Shown: positions 39,766 to 53,583 of the stretch, one piece after another
How positions within the stretch are numbered: the stretch's first letter is position 1
Layout: each line of letters starts with the position of its first letter
Source of the DNA: Mycolicibacterium litorale
Lineage (GTDB): Bacteria > Actinomycetota > Actinomycetes > Mycobacteriales > Mycobacteriaceae
DNA length: 64,000 nt
Direction of reading: 5' to 3'
Assembly (NCBI RefSeq): GCF_010731695.1
Contig: NZ_AP022586.1
Span: 1,240,001-1,304,000, forward strand
Notes under the pieces: model-generated
What the model saw: only the letters and a program-made list of their open reading frames with translations
Databases searched by the model: none
What the model was told of the DNA's origin: nothing
Position numbers and translations under genes: made by a program

Positions 39766-40779
39766 GTGACGCTGCTCGACGACACGTCCCAGGCACATTT
39801 CGGCGACGACGTCGCGCCCACCGAGGAGTGGGCCGCCGAAGTCCGTCGGCTGGCCCGGCAGCGCGGGGCGACCGTGCTCGCGCACAACTACCAGTTGCCC
39901 GCGATCCAGGACGTCGCCGACCACGTGGGAGACTCGCTGGCCCTGTCGCGGATCGCGGCCGAGGCGCCCGAGGACACCATCGTGTTCTGCGGCGTGCACT
40001 TCATGGCCGAGACGGCGAAGATCCTCTCGCCGGACAAGACCGTGCTCATCCCCGACGCCCGCGCCGGGTGCTCGCTGGCCGACTCCATCACCGCCGACGA
40101 ACTGCGCGAGTGGAAAGCGGAGTACCCCGACGCGGTCGTGGTGTCGTACGTGAACACCACCGCCGCGGTGAAGGCCGAGACCGACATCTGCTGCACGTCG
40201 TCCAACGCCGTCGACGTCGTGGCCTCGATCCCCGCCGACCGCGAGGTCCTGTTCTGCCCCGACCAGTTCCTCGGCGCCCACGTCCGCCGCGTCACCGGTC
40301 GGACCAACATGCAGATCTGGGCCGGGGAGTGCCACGTGCACGCCGGTATCAACGGCGACGAACTGGCCGAGCAGGCCCGGGCGCATCCGGATGCCGAACT
40401 GTTCGTCCATCCCGAGTGCGGATGCGCCACCTCGGCGCTCTACCTCGCCGGCGAGGGCGCCTTCCCCGAGGACCGGGTGAAGATCCTGTCGACCGGCGGC
40501 ATGCTCGACGCCGCGCGCGAGAGCCGGGCCAGCCAGGTGCTGGTCGCCACCGAGGTCGGCATGCTGCACCAGTTGCGGCGCGCGGCGCCGGAGATCGACT
40601 TCCAGGCGGTCAACGACCGCGCGTCCTGCCGCTACATGAAGATGATCACCCCGGCCGCCCTGCTGCGCTGCCTGACCGACGGCACCGACGAGGTCCACGT
40701 CGATCCCGAGACCGCGCGCCTGGCGCGACGCAGCGTCACGCGAATGATCGAGATCGGGCAGCCCGGCGGCGGGGAATGA
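39766..40779 (+). CDS. nadA: Quinolinate synthase A
   Basis: [4Fe-4S] enzyme that condenses iminoaspartate with dihydroxyacetone phosphate to quinolinate. 337 residues. Conserved blocks: [20 protein letters not shown] near 40-60, the cluster cysteine region [14 protein letters not shown] near 72, [10 protein letters not shown] near 143 and [11 protein letters not shown] near 218. GTG 39766 with GGGAG six bases upstream is chosen; an in-frame ATG at 39706 overlaps the operator and nrtR start and is rejected. nadA-nadB-nadC form one operon under the NrtR operator. Confidence 0.96.
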   Translation: MTLLDDTSQAHFGDDVAPTEEWAAEVRRLARQRGATVLAHNYQLPAIQDVADHVGDSLALSRIAAEAPEDTIVFCGVHFMAETAKILSPDKTVLIPDARAGCSLADSITADELREWKAEYPDAVVVSYVNTTAAVKAETDICCTSSNAVDVVASIPADREVLFCPDQFLGAHVRRVTGRTNMQIWAGECHVHAGINGDELAEQARAHPDAELFVHPECGCATSALYLAGEGAFPEDRVKILSTGGMLDAARESRASQVLVATEVGMLHQLRRAAPEIDFQAVNDRASCRYMKMITPAALLRCLTDGTDEVHVDPETARLARRSVTRMIEIGQPGGGE

Positions 40780-42371
40780 CCGGCTTCTCCGGATGCGGCG
40801 GCTCCACGCACTGGCAACAGCGCGCTGACGTCGTCGTGATCGGCACCGGCGTCGCCGGTCTGGTAGCCGGGCTCGCCGCGCACCGCCGCGGCCGCAAGGT
40901 CATCGTCCTCGACAAGGCCGGCGAGCATGCCGGGGCGACGGCCACCGGATACGCCCAGGGTGGGATCGCGGTGGTGCTGCCCGGCACCGGCGATTCGGTG
41001 GACGCCCACGTCGCCGACACGCTCGCCGCGGGCGGCGGGCTGTGCGACGCCGACGCGGTGCACTCGATCGTCGCCGACGGGTACCGCGCCGTGCGCGACC
41101 TGGTGCACGACGGCGCCTGCTTCGACGAGGCCACACCCGGCCAGTTGGCGCTGACCCGCGAAGGGGGACACTCGCAGCGCCGGATCATCCACGCCGGCGG
41201 CGACGCCACCGGCGCCGAGGTGCAGCGTGCGCTCGACCAGGCGGCGCGGGTGCTCGACATCCGCCACCACCACGTGGCGGTCCGGGTGTTGCGGGACGAC
41301 ACCGCGGTGACGGGCGTGCTGGTGCTCAACGAGGACGGGCCCGGCGTCGTGCACGCGCCCGCGGTGATCCTCGCGACCGGCGGCCTCGGGCACCTCTACG
41401 CGGCGACCACGAACCCCGAGGGTGCCACTGGCGACGGGATCGCACTGGCGCTGTGGGCCGGAGTGCCGGTCGCCGACATCGAATTCGTCCAGTTCCACCC
41501 GACGATGCTGTTCGACGGGCACACCGGGGGCAGACGGCCGCTGGTGAGCGAGGCGCTGCGCGGGGAAGGCGCGAGACTCGTCGACGCCCACGGCGAGCCG
41601 ATCACCGTCGGCGTCCACCCCATGGGTGACCTGGCGCCGCGCGATGTGGTCGCCGGCGCCATCGACGCGCGCCTGAAGGCCACCGGTGACCCGTGCGTCT
41701 ACCTCGACGCCCGCCACGTCAGCGGCATCGCCCACCGCTTCCCGACCGTGACCGCCGCCTGCCGGCGGGTCGGCATCGACCCCGCGCGCCAGCCCATCCC
41801 GGTGGTGCCCGGCGCCCACTACAGCTGCGGCGGCGTGGTCACCGACGTGGACGGCCGGACCGCGCTGCCGGGCCTCTTCGCGGCCGGGGAAGTGGCCCGC
41901 ACCGGCATGCACGGCGCCAATCGGCTGGCATCCAACAGTCTGCTGGAAGGGCTGGTCGTCGGCGGTCGCGCGGGTCGCGGCGCCGCCGAACACGCGGTCG
42001 CCGCAGGCCCGAGTCGTGCCGTCGCGCCCGACCGCCTCGCCGCCGCGTCGCTCGGACGCCGGGACGTGCAGGCCGCGATGAGCCGTGACGCCTCCGTGGT
42101 GCGCGATCGCCACGGGCTGACCCGGCTGCGCGACGTGCTCGCGGCGTCGACGACGCGCCCGCTGCGTCACCGCGCCGACGTCGAGGACGCCGCGCTCACG
42201 CTCACCGCACAGGCGGTGGCCGTCGCGGCGCTGCAGCGTGCGGAGTCGCGGGGCTGTCACCACCGCGGCGACCACCCCGGCGCCGACCCCGCGCAGGCGT
42301 TCAGCGGTGCGGTCGAGCTCGACGAAACTGGACACGTAGGACTGAAGGTGAGGGCCGGCGCGTGCTGCTGA
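40776..42371 (+). CDS. nadB: L-aspartate oxidase
   Basis: FAD enzyme that oxidises aspartate to iminoaspartate for NadA. 531 residues. The dinucleotide fold [20 protein letters not shown] is near 18-37, the substrate-site GYAQGGIAV near 60 and [14 protein letters not shown] near 378, followed by the C-terminal helical domain. ATGA overlap with nadA and a ten-base overlap with nadC make it part of one translated unit. Confidence 0.96.
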   Translation: MTGFSGCGGSTHWQQRADVVVIGTGVAGLVAGLAAHRRGRKVIVLDKAGEHAGATATGYAQGGIAVVLPGTGDSVDAHVADTLAAGGGLCDADAVHSIVADGYRAVRDLVHDGACFDEATPGQLALTREGGHSQRRIIHAGGDATGAEVQRALDQAARVLDIRHHHVAVRVLRDDTAVTGVLVLNEDGPGVVHAPAVILATGGLGHLYAATTNPEGATGDGIALALWAGVPVADIEFVQFHPTMLFDGHTGGRRPLVSEALRGEGARLVDAHGEPITVGVHPMGDLAPRDVVAGAIDARLKATGDPCVYLDARHVSGIAHRFPTVTAACRRVGIDPARQPIPVVPGAHYSCGGVVTDVDGRTALPGLFAAGEVARTGMHGANRLASNSLLEGLVVGGRAGRGAAEHAVAAGPSRAVAPDRLAAASLGRRDVQAAMSRDASVVRDRHGLTRLRDVLAASTTRPLRHRADVEDAALTLTAQAVAVAALQRAESRGCHHRGDHPGADPAQAFSGAVELDETGHVGLKVRAGACC

Positions 42372-43228
42372 GTCAACTGTCGAAGACGGAGATCGCCGAG
42401 GCGCGCGCGGTGGTGGCGCGCGCACTGGAGGAGGATCTGCGATACGGCCCGGACGTCACCACGCAGGCGACCGTGCCCGCCGAGGCGGCTACCACCGCGG
42501 CCATGCGCACCCGCGAACCCGGTGTCGCGGCCGGCGTGGACCTGGCGCTGCTCGTGCTCGACGAGGTGATCGGTCCCGACGGCTACCGGGTCACCGACCG
42601 GGTCGAGGACGGCACCCGGCTCGAGCCCGGCGCGGCGCTGCTCACCCTGGAGGCCCCCACCCGCGGCCTGCTCACCGCCGAGCGCACGATGCTGAACCTC
42701 GTCTCCCATCTGTCGGGGATCGCCACCGCGACCGCGGCGTGGGTCGATGCCGTGGCGGGGACGAACGCCAAGATCCGCGACACCCGCAAGACGCTGCCGG
42801 GCCTGCGGGCACTGCAGAAGTACGCGGTGCGGGTGGGCGGCGGGGAGAACCACCGCATGGGTCTTGGTGACGCGGCGCTGATCAAGGACAACCACGTGGC
42901 CGCGGCCGGTTCCGTGGTCGCCGCGCTGCGGGCCGTGCGCACCGCCGCGCCCGGACTGATCTGCGAGGTGGAGGTCGACTCCCTCGAGCAGCTCGACGAG
43001 GTGCTCGCCGAGGACGTCGAGCTGGTGCTGCTGGACAACTTCCCGGTCTGGCAGACCCAGATCGCCGTGCAGCGCCGCGACTCCCGCTCGCCGGCAACCA
43101 AATTGGAGTCCTCGGGCGGGTTGTCGGTCGAGACCGCCGCGGACTACGCGGGCACCGGGGTCGACTACCTCGCGGTCGGGGCGCTCACCCACTCGGTGCG
43201 CGTCCTCGACATCGGCCTCGACGTCTAA
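42362..43228 (+). CDS. nadC: Nicotinate-nucleotide pyrophosphorylase (quinolinate phosphoribosyltransferase)
   Basis: Converts quinolinate and PRPP to nicotinate mononucleotide, completing the de novo branch. 288 residues. Family landmarks: RDTRKTLPGLRALQKYAVR near 140-158, GGGENHRMGLGDAALIKDNH near 160-180 and EVEVDSLEQ near 202, and a C-terminal GVDYLAVGALTHS. Starts at GTG 42362 inside nadB. Tail-to-tail with the LysE gene, overlapping by four bases. Confidence 0.96.
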   Translation: MLLSQLSKTEIAEARAVVARALEEDLRYGPDVTTQATVPAEAATTAAMRTREPGVAAGVDLALLVLDEVIGPDGYRVTDRVEDGTRLEPGAALLTLEAPTRGLLTAERTMLNLVSHLSGIATATAAWVDAVAGTNAKIRDTRKTLPGLRALQKYAVRVGGGENHRMGLGDAALIKDNHVAAAGSVVAALRAVRTAAPGLICEVEVDSLEQLDEVLAEDVELVLLDNFPVWQTQIAVQRRDSRSPATKLESSGGLSVETAADYAGTGVDYLAVGALTHSVRVLDIGLDV

Positions 43229-43863
43229 GCCGTCGCGGGACCGCGCCGCACCAGCGACAGCACCACCGCGGCCGCCGCGAACAGCCCGGAGAACACCCGG
43301 TTGAGGATGGTCTGCTGCCGCGGTGTGTGCAGCCACCGCACCAGCCGGACCGACATCGCAGTGTAGAGACCCATTACGACCAGGTCGACAGCGGTCATCG
43401 TCGCGCCGATCGCGAGGTACTGCGGGAGCAGGGGAGCGGTGGGCACCACGAAGTGCGGCAGTACCGCGAGGAAGAACACGAGGCCCTTGGGGTTGGTGGC
43501 GTTGACCAGGAAGCCGCGCACCAGCAGCGCCGCCCGCCCGCCGTCGACCACCTCGCCGACCTGTTCGCGCAGATCCACCGCCGCGGTACGCCATTGCCGC
43601 AGCGCGAGGTACAGCAGGTACGCCACGCCGAGCCATTTGATGACGTGGAAGGCGACGATCGAGTTCGTCACCACGGCGCCGAGCCCGACCGCGACGAGCG
43701 CGAGCTGAAGCATCAGGCCGACCTCCAGGCCCACAATGCTCCAGTAACCGCGCAGCACACCGTGATTCAGGCCGGTGGCCATCGACTGCACGGCACCGGC
43801 GCCCGGCGACACGCTGATCATGATCGCAGCGCCGAGGAAGGTCAGCCACAGTTCCCACGCCAT
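43225..43863 (-). CDS. LysE/RhtB-family exporter
   Basis: 212 residues with six predicted helices; the opening [23 protein letters not shown] carries the conserved SPGA signature of LysE/RhtB amino-acid exporters, and [24 protein letters not shown] near 120 is the second hallmark. It exports amino acids or similar small molecules; the substrate is unknown. ATG 43863 is 7 bases after CAGACT on its strand, a plausible -10 box. Convergent with nadC. Confidence 0.87.
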   Translation of the reverse strand: MAWELWLTFLGAAIMISVSPGAGAVQSMATGLNHGVLRGYWSIVGLEVGLMLQLALVAVGLGAVVTNSIVAFHVIKWLGVAYLLYLALRQWRTAAVDLREQVGEVVDGGRAALLVRGFLVNATNPKGLVFFLAVLPHFVVPTAPLLPQYLAIGATMTAVDLVVMGLYTAMSVRLVRWLHTPRQQTILNRVFSGLFAAAAVVLSLVRRGPATA

Positions 43864-43893
43864 GAGTCCGAGTCTGACAGGCCGCACACGAGA

Positions 43894-43923
43894 ACGGGCG
43901 CCGACCGTGCGGTCGGCGCCCGT
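43894..43923 (-). terminator. Strong hairpin after the PGRS-like gene
   Basis: Perfect 13-bp stem ACGGGCGCCGACC / GGTCGGCGCCCGT with a 4-base loop, 24 bases past the stop of the glycine-rich gene and just before the LysE start. No U tract follows; it reads equally on both strands but fits termination of the minus-strand gene. Confidence 0.65.
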
Positions 43924-43947
43924 CTCATGTGGTGCGGTCAGGGACGA

Positions 43948-45237
43948 TCAGACGACACCACCGGCCGCGCCGCCGGGATCGCCGTCGTTGCCGTCGTTGC
44001 CGACCACGCCGCCGGAACCGCCTTCGCCGCCGGGACCGGCGTCGTCGTCGTCGACAGCGTCGCCGCCGTCGCCGCCGTTGCCGCCGTTGCCGGCCAGCCC
44101 GGTGTCGCCGCCGTCGCCGCCGGCGCCACCCTCGCCGTCCTCGCCGAGCGGATCGAGGCCCGCATCGCCGCCGTCGCCGCCATTGCCGGCGTTGCCGACC
44201 GTCGCGTCGCCGCCCTCGCCACCGTCGCCGCCGTCACCGATGACGCTGTCGCCGCCGTTGCCGCCGTTGCCGCCGTTGCCGAAGAAACCGCCGCTACCTG
44301 CGTCGCCGCCGTCACCCGCGTCGCCGAGTGGGTTGTCGCCGCCGTTGCCGCCGTTGCCGCCGTTCCCGGCGAAGGCACCGCCGTTACCGCCGTCGCCACC
44401 CTCGCCGCCGGCGCCGCCGTTGCCGCCGTTACCGCCGTTGCCGACACCGAGACCGGCACTACCGCCGTTGCCGCCGTCACCTGCCGCGGAGTCGCCACCG
44501 TTGCCGCCGTAACCCGCCGCCAGGCCGCCGTTGCCGCCGTTGCCGGCGTCACCGAGGGTGGCGTCGCCGCCGCGGCCGCCGTTGCCGAAGCCGCCGGCAT
44601 TGCCGCCGTTGCCGCCATCGCCGACGACGAGGCTCGTGCCGCCGTTACCGCCGCTGCCGAACAGCAGGCCGCCGTTGCCGCCGTTGCCGCCGTCGCCGGC
44701 GAGGAGTGCGTCGCCGCCCTCACCACCGCGGCCGATGAGGCCGGCATTGCCGCCGTTGCCGGCGGTGCCGCCGAGGACTGCCGGGCCGCCGTCGCCGCCG
44801 CTGCCGAAGAACAGGCCGCCGTTTCCGCCGTCCTGGCCCGGCAGCAGTCCGTCGGCGCCGTTACCGATCAGCAGACCGCCGTCCATCCCCGGGAGGAAGC
44901 CGTTGCCGACCAGGCCGCCGCTGAAGACGTACACGAGCGGGTTGCCGAAGAACGGGTTGTCGAGCACCAGGGTGGGATCGAACGCGAACACCGCCGCGGT
45001 GCCGATCGTGGGCGCACCCAGGTCGGGGAGGGCCAGCAGCGACGCGCAATCCGGGGTGGGCGTCGGCAGCGCGCAGGTGTCGGCGGCGGTGTCGGCGGAC
45101 GCGGTGCCCGCACCGAGGCCGATGAACCCGACCGTCACCGCGGCGCCCACCATGGCACCGCCCGCGGCCCGCTTGACGACGACGCCTTTAGCTGGTGTCG
45201 CTGCGCGATGCCGACCTCGTGTAGTTGCAGAACTCAT
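43948..45237 (-). CDS. Secreted glycine-rich PGRS-like repeat protein without a PE domain
   Basis: 429 residues. A basic N-terminus (RGRHRAA, VVVKR) leads into a signal peptide, [19 protein letters not shown] then ASA near residue 43, so export by Sec is likely. A short Ala/Leu stretch with two cysteines follows ([18 protein letters not shown]), then from about 100 to the end come near-continuous GGNGG/GGDGG-type triplets, as in the PGRS part of PE_PGRS proteins, where such repeats are thought to form poly-glycine helices. There is no PE domain. ATG 45237 has AGGAG eight bases upstream. The acidic repeats (D and N between glycines) could bind Ca2+, but that is inference. Confidence 0.8.
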   Translation of the reverse strand: MSSATTRGRHRAATPAKGVVVKRAAGGAMVGAAVTVGFIGLGAGTASADTAADTCALPTPTPDCASLLALPDLGAPTIGTAAVFAFDPTLVLDNPFFGNPLVYVFSGGLVGNGFLPGMDGGLLIGNGADGLLPGQDGGNGGLFFGSGGDGGPAVLGGTAGNGGNAGLIGRGGEGGDALLAGDGGNGGNGGLLFGSGGNGGTSLVVGDGGNGGNAGGFGNGGRGGDATLGDAGNGGNGGLAAGYGGNGGDSAAGDGGNGGSAGLGVGNGGNGGNGGAGGEGGDGGNGGAFAGNGGNGGNGGDNPLGDAGDGGDAGSGGFFGNGGNGGNGGDSVIGDGGDGGEGGDATVGNAGNGGDGGDAGLDPLGEDGEGGAGGDGGDTGLAGNGGNGGDGGDAVDDDDAGPGGEGGSGGVVGNDGNDGDPGGAAGGVV

Positions 45238-45638
45238 TGGATGATCTCCTGTTGTTGCCCGCGCATCATTGCGTCGCAACCTGCGCATATTTGTCATTTG
45301 GACATGCTGAGGGCACATGAGTGGCCGAATTGCCTAGCCGACTGCCCCGAATGCGCGCCTTTGCGGCCCGCGGTGAATCGACAAACCCCCTGATCTTGAT
45401 CCCGCCCCGGCAGATTTGCTCGTCTTTCCGGACAAGCTGAGAGCAAGATAACAAAAGCGGTAGATCACGCATAGAACCCCAGGAAAAAAACTTATGACGA
45501 GTTTCTGGGGCAGATCTTGAATTACAAGATCAATTTGCCAGAATCGCAGTGTTGTTGCAATCGAAACAATTGTCGGAATCGGGATCCGGAATCGCTGAGT
45601 TGGCTCTGGTCGCTTTTATCGCCGCTAGGATCACGTTC
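45238..45638. other. AT-rich 400-bp intergenic region with inverted repeats
   Basis: This is the longest gene-free stretch and is visibly more AT-rich than the window, especially 45421-45600. It has a perfect inverted repeat GATCTTG-AATTA-CAAGATC (45513-45531) and a weaker hairpin, CCCCAGGAA (45477) with TTTCTGGGG (45502-45510). It serves both the PGRS-like gene (minus) and the 45639 gene (plus). I see no convincing ORF in it. Confidence 0.6.
45626..45631 (+). promoter_or_regulatory. -10 box, leaderless
   Basis: TAGGAT ends 7 bases before ATG 45639. Confidence 0.5.
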
Positions 45639-46175
45639 ATGCCGGAAACCTCAGAAAGCCAGCGATCGGTGAGCCACGCCCGTACGGATGCGGCGAAAGA
45701 TCGAGGTAGCGTGCCGATCATCGTCGTTGCCGTGATTGCTGTGGCGGCGCTCGCTCTGGCCGGGTGGGCGTTGCTGCGACCGGCAGGCGGAGGGTCGGAC
45801 GCCGCAGGGGAGTACACCGACGCGCAGCGCGCGGAGGCCAAGACCGCGGTGTGCACCGCGTTCAACACCGTCCGCTCGGGCGTCTCGCTGAACACCAATC
45901 TCCAGGCCCCGGGCGGTCCAGGTGACGTCGCCGGCAGCCTCGCGGTCGCCGCCAACGCCCGGCTCTCCCTCTACGACGGTGGGCAGTACCTGCTCGCGCG
46001 CCTGGCGCCGGCGACGGCTCCGGAGCTGGCGGACGCCGTCCGGACGTTCGGCAACCTCTTGATGGACATCGGCGCGAACGCGACCGCCGGAGCGGTGAAC
46101 ACCGAGCCGCAGCAGGCGGCGCGCTTGAAGGAAGCCGATGCGGCCAATCGCACGATCGAGGGTCTGTGCCGCTGA
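45639..46175 (+). CDS. Single-pass membrane protein of unknown function
   Basis: 178 residues: a polar cytosolic tail (1-22), one TM helix near 24-45 (PIIVVAVIAVAALALAGWAL), then an outside domain of about 130 residues with two cysteines (near 70 and 177) that may pair. The outside part is helical and Ala-rich with NTNLQAPGGPGD and DIGANAT. The layout recalls Mce-associated or other mycobacterial single-pass proteins, but no family is certain. ATG 45639 is supported by TAGGAT 7 bases upstream. Confidence 0.6.
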   Translation: MPETSESQRSVSHARTDAAKDRGSVPIIVVAVIAVAALALAGWALLRPAGGGSDAAGEYTDAQRAEAKTAVCTAFNTVRSGVSLNTNLQAPGGPGDVAGSLAVAANARLSLYDGGQYLLARLAPATAPELADAVRTFGNLLMDIGANATAGAVNTEPQQAARLKEADAANRTIEGLCR

Positions 46176-46200
46176 ACCCGAGCCGCAGGCGGCGGGGTCG

Positions 46201-49712
<3,512 letters not shown>

Positions 49713-49716
<4 letters not shown>

Positions 49717-50330
49717 GCAGGAAAGTTGTCGTCCTCGACTACGGTTCGGGCAATCTGCGCTCGGCGCAGCGTGCCGTCGAACGGACCGGCGCCGATGTCG
49801 AGGTGACCGCCGACGCCGATGCCGCGCTGAACGCCGACGGACTGGTGGTGCCGGGCGTCGGGGCGTTCGAGGCGTGCATGGCCGGACTGCGCGAGATCGG
49901 CGGCGAGAAGATCATCAGCGAGCGGATCGCCGCGAGGCGCCCGGTCCTCGGCGTGTGCGTGGGCATGCAGATCCTGTTCTCGCGCGGTGTCGAATTCGGG
50001 GTCGAGACCGCCGGATGCGGTCAGTGGCCCGGCGCGGTGGTGCGGCTGGACGCCCCGGTGATCCCGCACATGGGCTGGAACGTCGTCGACGCGCCCGCGG
50101 GCAGCACACTGTTTCGCGGCCTCGACGCCGACACCCGCTTCTACTTCGTGCACTCCTATGCCGCACAGCAGTGGGAGGGTGCCCCGTCGGCCCGCCTGAC
50201 CTGGGCGACCCACCATGTGCCGTTCCTCGCCGCGGTCGAGGACGGACCGCTTTCGGCCACCCAGTTCCACCCGGAGAAGAGCGGTGACGCAGGCGCGGCG
50301 CTGCTCCGCAACTGGGTCGAGGGGCTCTGA
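49713..50330 (+). CDS. hisH: Imidazole glycerol phosphate synthase, glutamine amidotransferase subunit
   Basis: 205-residue class I glutaminase that feeds ammonia to HisF. The catalytic cysteine is in [12 protein letters not shown] near 82 and the His-Glu pair in FHPEKSGD near 188. It starts at GTG 49713. HisF lies two genes downstream, so the complex is made from the same cluster. Confidence 0.95.
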
Positions 50331-50332
50331 TC

Positions 50333-50338
50333 TAAGGT
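50333..50338 (+). promoter_or_regulatory. Possible internal promoter before hisA
   Basis: TAAGGT directly after the hisH stop, 8 bases before GTG 50347 and 23 before GTG 50362. It may give a separate transcript for hisA-impA-hisF-hisI. Confidence 0.4.
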
Positions 50339-50361
50339 TGTCCGTCGTGTCTGGAGTGCCC

Positions 50362-51105
50362 GTGTCTGAAAAGCCGTTGATTCTTCTTCCCGCCGTCGAC
50401 GTCGTCGAGGGCCGCGCCGTGCGGCTCGTGCAGGGCAAGGCCGGCAGCGAAACCGAGTACGGGTCGGCGCTCGACGCCGCGCTCGGGTGGCAGCGCGACG
50501 GGGCGGAGTGGATCCACCTCGTGGACCTCGACGCCGCGTTCGGCCGCGGTTCGAACCGCGAACTGCTCGCCGACGTCGTCGGTCGGCTCGACGTGGCGGT
50601 CGAACTGTCCGGAGGCATCCGTGACGACGACTCGCTGAAGGCCGCGCTGGCGACCGGGTGCGCCCGGGTGAACATCGGCACCGCGGCGCTGGAGAACCCG
50701 CAGTGGTGCGCGAAGGTCGTCGCCGAGTACGGCGACAAGGTGGCCGTCGGCCTCGACGTGCTGATCGTCGACGGGCAGCACCGGCTGCGCGGCCGCGGCT
50801 GGGAGACCGACGGCGGGGACCTGTGGGAGGTGCTCGACCGTCTGGACTCCGAAGGATGCTCGCGTTACGTGGTCACCGACGTGACCAAGGACGGGACTCT
50901 CGAGGGACCCAACCTCGACCTGCTCGGCCGTGTCGCCGACCGCACCGACGCGCCGGTGATCGCCTCCGGCGGGGTGTCCAGTCTCGACGACCTGCGCGCG
51001 ATCGGCACGCTGACCGGTCGTGGCGTCGAGGGTTCGATCGTCGGGAAAGCGTTGTACGCCGGGCGTTTCACACTGCCCGAGGCGCTGGCCGCGGTGGGGC
51101 AGTAG
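50362..51105 (+). CDS. hisA: ProFAR isomerase (HisA/PriA, probably bifunctional with TrpF)
   Basis: Beta-alpha barrel of 247 residues with [17 protein letters not shown] at 9-25, [12 protein letters not shown] near 200 and the phosphate loops. In actinobacteria this enzyme is PriA, which also does the TrpF step of tryptophan synthesis (established); no separate trpF gene is in the adjacent trp cluster, which fits. GTG 50362 with GGAG five bases upstream is chosen; GTG 50347 would add five residues and be leaderless after TAAGGT. Confidence 0.92.
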   Translation: MSEKPLILLPAVDVVEGRAVRLVQGKAGSETEYGSALDAALGWQRDGAEWIHLVDLDAAFGRGSNRELLADVVGRLDVAVELSGGIRDDDSLKAALATGCARVNIGTAALENPQWCAKVVAEYGDKVAVGLDVLIVDGQHRLRGRGWETDGGDLWEVLDRLDSEGCSRYVVTDVTKDGTLEGPNLDLLGRVADRTDAPVIASGGVSSLDDLRAIGTLTGRGVEGSIVGKALYAGRFTLPEALAAVGQ

Positions 51106-51112
51106 GACCTCG

Positions 51113-51928
51113 ATGGCACTGGACGAGACCGACCTGCAGGGTCTGGTCGACGAGGCCGCGGTGATCCTCGACGCCGCGTCCGAACCCTTCATCAGCGGAC
51201 ACCGCGCCGACTCCGCGGTGCAGAAGAAGGGCAACGACTTCGCCACCGAGGTCGACCTGAAGATCGAACGCCAGGTCGTCGAGGCGTTGACGGCGGCCAC
51301 CGGCATCGAGGTGCACGGTGAGGAGTACGGCGGTGCGGACATCGACTCACCGCTGGTGTGGGTGCTCGACCCCATCGACGGCACGTTCAACTACGCCGCC
51401 GGGCTGCCGACCGCCGCGATCCTGCTCGGCCTGCTGCGCGACGGTGAGCCCGTGGCCGGCCTGACCTGGCTGCCGTTCGTCTCCCAGCGCTACACCGCCG
51501 TAGTGGGAAAGCCGTTGTATCTCAACGGGATCGAGCAGCCGCGCCTGCAGGCGGGCGCGCTGTCGGACTGTGTGGTCGGCACCGGCACGTTCAACATCGA
51601 CTCCCGGGGGCGGTTCCCCGGGCGGTGGCGGGTGGCGCTGCTGGAGAACCTGAGCCGCAAGTGCAACCGGATGCGCATGCACGGCGCCACCGGACTCGAC
51701 CTCGCCTACACGGCCGCCGGGGTGCTCGGCGGGGCGATCAGTTTCGGCCACCACATCTGGGACCACGCCGCCGGTGTCGCGCTGGTGCGGGCCGCCGGCG
51801 GTGTCGTCACCGACTTCTCCGGAGCGGACTGGACGCCGGAGTCGAAGTCGGTGCTGGCCGGTTCACCGCAGGTGCACGGCGAGATCCTCGACATCGTCGC
51901 TGCGGTCGGCGCGCCGGAGGAGTTCTGA
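51113..51928 (+). CDS. impA: Inositol-monophosphatase family phosphatase
   Basis: 271 residues. Metal-site motifs of IMPases: VHGEEYGG near 65, [13 protein letters not shown] near 84-96 and WDHAAGV near 217. M. tuberculosis Rv1604 (ImpA) is in the same place between hisA and hisF. Substrate could be inositol phosphate or, given the context, histidinol phosphate (HisN role); the sequence does not decide. AGGA lies six bases before ATG 51113. Confidence 0.88.
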   Translation: MALDETDLQGLVDEAAVILDAASEPFISGHRADSAVQKKGNDFATEVDLKIERQVVEALTAATGIEVHGEEYGGADIDSPLVWVLDPIDGTFNYAAGLPTAAILLGLLRDGEPVAGLTWLPFVSQRYTAVVGKPLYLNGIEQPRLQAGALSDCVVGTGTFNIDSRGRFPGRWRVALLENLSRKCNRMRMHGATGLDLAYTAAGVLGGAISFGHHIWDHAAGVALVRAAGGVVTDFSGADWTPESKSVLAGSPQVHGEILDIVAAVGAPEEF

Positions 51929-51929
51929 C

Positions 51930-52715
51930 ATGGCCGCCGACAGAGGACTCGCCGTCCGGGTGATCCCGTGCCTGGACGTCGACGCGGGCCGGGTGGTCAA
52001 GGGCGTGAACTTCGAGAACCTGCGCGACGCGGGCGATCCCGTCGAACTCGCCGCGGTCTACGACGCGGAGGGCGCCGACGAACTGACGTTCCTCGACGTC
52101 ACCGCCTCGTCGTCCGGTCGCTCGACGATGCTCGAGGTGGTGCGCCGCACCGCCGAACAGGTCTTCATCCCGCTGACCGTCGGCGGCGGGGTCCGGGCGA
52201 TCGCCGACGTCGACGCGTTGCTGCGGGCCGGGGCCGACAAGGTGTCGGTGAACACCGCCGCCATCGCCCGTCCGGACCTGCTCGCCGAACTGGCACGTCA
52301 GTTCGGCTCGCAGTGCATCGTGCTGTCGGTGGATGCCAGGACGGTGCCCGAGGGGGAACCGCCCACCCCGTCCGGCTGGGAGGTGACCACCCACGGCGGG
52401 CGCCGCGGCACCGGGATCGACGCGGTCGAATGGGCCGCGCGCGGAGCCGAACTGGGCGTCGGCGAGATCCTGTTGAACTCCATGGACTTCGACGGCACCA
52501 AAGCCGGGTTCGACCTGCCGATGTTGCGGGCGGTGCGGGGCGCGGTCAGCGTGCCGGTGATCGCCAGCGGTGGTGCGGGCGCGGTCGAGCACTTCGCGCC
52601 CGCGGTGCACGCCGGTGCCGATGCGGTGTTGGCTGCCAGCGTCTTTCACTTCAAGGAACTCACCGTCGGTCAGGTCAAGGCGGCGATGGCGGCCGAAGGG
52701 ATCACGGTGCGATGA
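51930..52715 (+). CDS. hisF: Imidazole glycerol phosphate synthase, cyclase subunit
   Basis: Barrel partner of HisH making imidazole glycerol phosphate and AICAR. 261 residues: [18 protein letters not shown] at 11-28 with the catalytic aspartate near 16, THGGRRGTG near 152 and [11 protein letters not shown] near 212. ATG 51930 has GGAGGAG seven bases upstream, one of the best ribosome sites in the window. ATGA overlap into hisI. Confidence 0.96.
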   Translation: MAADRGLAVRVIPCLDVDAGRVVKGVNFENLRDAGDPVELAAVYDAEGADELTFLDVTASSSGRSTMLEVVRRTAEQVFIPLTVGGGVRAIADVDALLRAGADKVSVNTAAIARPDLLAELARQFGSQCIVLSVDARTVPEGEPPTPSGWEVTTHGGRRGTGIDAVEWAARGAELGVGEILLNSMDFDGTKAGFDLPMLRAVRGAVSVPVIASGGAGAVEHFAPAVHAGADAVLAASVFHFKELTVGQVKAAMAAEGITVR

Positions 52716-53056
52716 GTTTGGATGCCTCGATCGCGTCGCGGCTGAAACGCGACGCCAACGGCCTGTTCACCGCGGTCGCGCAGGAACGCGGCACCGGACA
52801 GGTGCTGATGGTGGCGTGGATGGACGACATCGCGCTCGACCGCACGTTGCGCACCCGCCGTGCCACCTACTGGTCGCGGTCGCGCGGGGAGCACTGGGTC
52901 AAGGGCGAGACGTCGGGCCACACCCAGTACGTGCACTCGGTGCGGTTGGACTGCGACGGTGACACCGTCCTGCTCGAGGTGGACCAGACCGGTGCGGCCT
53001 GCCACACCGGTGCGCACACCTGCTTCGACGCCGACCTGCTGCTCGGCCCGGAGTAG
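52712..53056 (+). CDS. hisI: Phosphoribosyl-AMP cyclohydrolase
   Basis: 114 residues; hydrolyses PR-AMP to ProFAR. Zinc-binding features [15 protein letters not shown] near 77-91 followed by [10 protein letters not shown] carry the cysteines and histidines; [19 protein letters not shown] near 52-70 is the other family block. HisE (PRA-PH) is a separate gene elsewhere, as in other mycobacteria. Its stop abuts the bcp stop. Confidence 0.95.
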   Translation: MSLDASIASRLKRDANGLFTAVAQERGTGQVLMVAWMDDIALDRTLRTRRATYWSRSRGEHWVKGETSGHTQYVHSVRLDCDGDTVLLEVDQTGAACHTGAHTCFDADLLLGPE

Positions 53057-53521
53057 TCAGGCGGACTGGCGCTGCCGCAACACGGCCAGCGCCCTGTCCG
53101 CGTGGGCTTCCATGTTGAGCTCGCTGGAGAACACCTCGAGCACCGTGCGGTCGGTGTCGATCACGAACGTGGTTCGCTTGACCGGCAGGAACCTGCCCAG
53201 CAGCCCGCGCTTGACGCCGAACCGTTCGGCGACGACGCCGTCGGCGTCGGAGAGCAGCGGGTAGTCGAAGCGCTGGGTGTCGGCGAAGCGGGCCTGTTTG
53301 TCCACCGCATCGGTGCTGATCCCGACGCGCGTCGCGCCGACGGCGGCGAACTCCGCGGCCAGGTCACGGAAGTGGCAGGCCTCCTTCGTGCAGCCGGGTG
53401 TCATCGCCGCCGGATAGAAGAACAACACCACCGGCCCGTCGGCCAGCAGCGCCGAGAGGCTTCGCACCGTGCCGGTCTGGTCGGGCAGTTCGAAGTCGTC
53501 GACGCGGTCACCACGTTTCAT
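53057..53521 (-). CDS. bcp: Bacterioferritin comigratory protein, thiol peroxidase
   Basis: Peroxiredoxin of 154 residues that reduces peroxides. The peroxidatic cysteine is in [12 protein letters not shown] near 44, and a second cysteine five residues on is in the position of the resolving cysteine of the alpha2-type Bcp group. The [17 protein letters not shown] strands are typical. It sits between the his and trp clusters on the opposite strand, as does M. tuberculosis bcpB. Confidence 0.93.
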   Translation of the reverse strand: MKRGDRVDDFELPDQTGTVRSLSALLADGPVVLFFYPAAMTPGCTKEACHFRDLAAEFAAVGATRVGISTDAVDKQARFADTQRFDYPLLSDADGVVAERFGVKRGLLGRFLPVKRTTFVIDTDRTVLEVFSSELNMEAHADRALAVLRQRQSA

Positions 53522-53571
53522 GTGGCGTCACGCTACGCCGCCTGCGTGCTTCGCGGGTCGCGCCTGTCTGG

Positions 53572-53577
53572 GAGAAT
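53572..53577 (+). promoter_or_regulatory. -10 box of trpE
   Basis: GAGAAT ends 6 bases before GTG 53584. The 62-base gap to bcp leaves no room for a leader peptide or trp attenuator. Confidence 0.4.
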
Positions 53578-53583
53578 TGCGCT

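Noticed and set aside
43327..45393. Plus-strand open frames over the PGRS-like gene
   Set aside because: Ala/Val- or Pro-rich shadows of GGN repeats; the minus-strand frame has a ribosome site and signal peptide.
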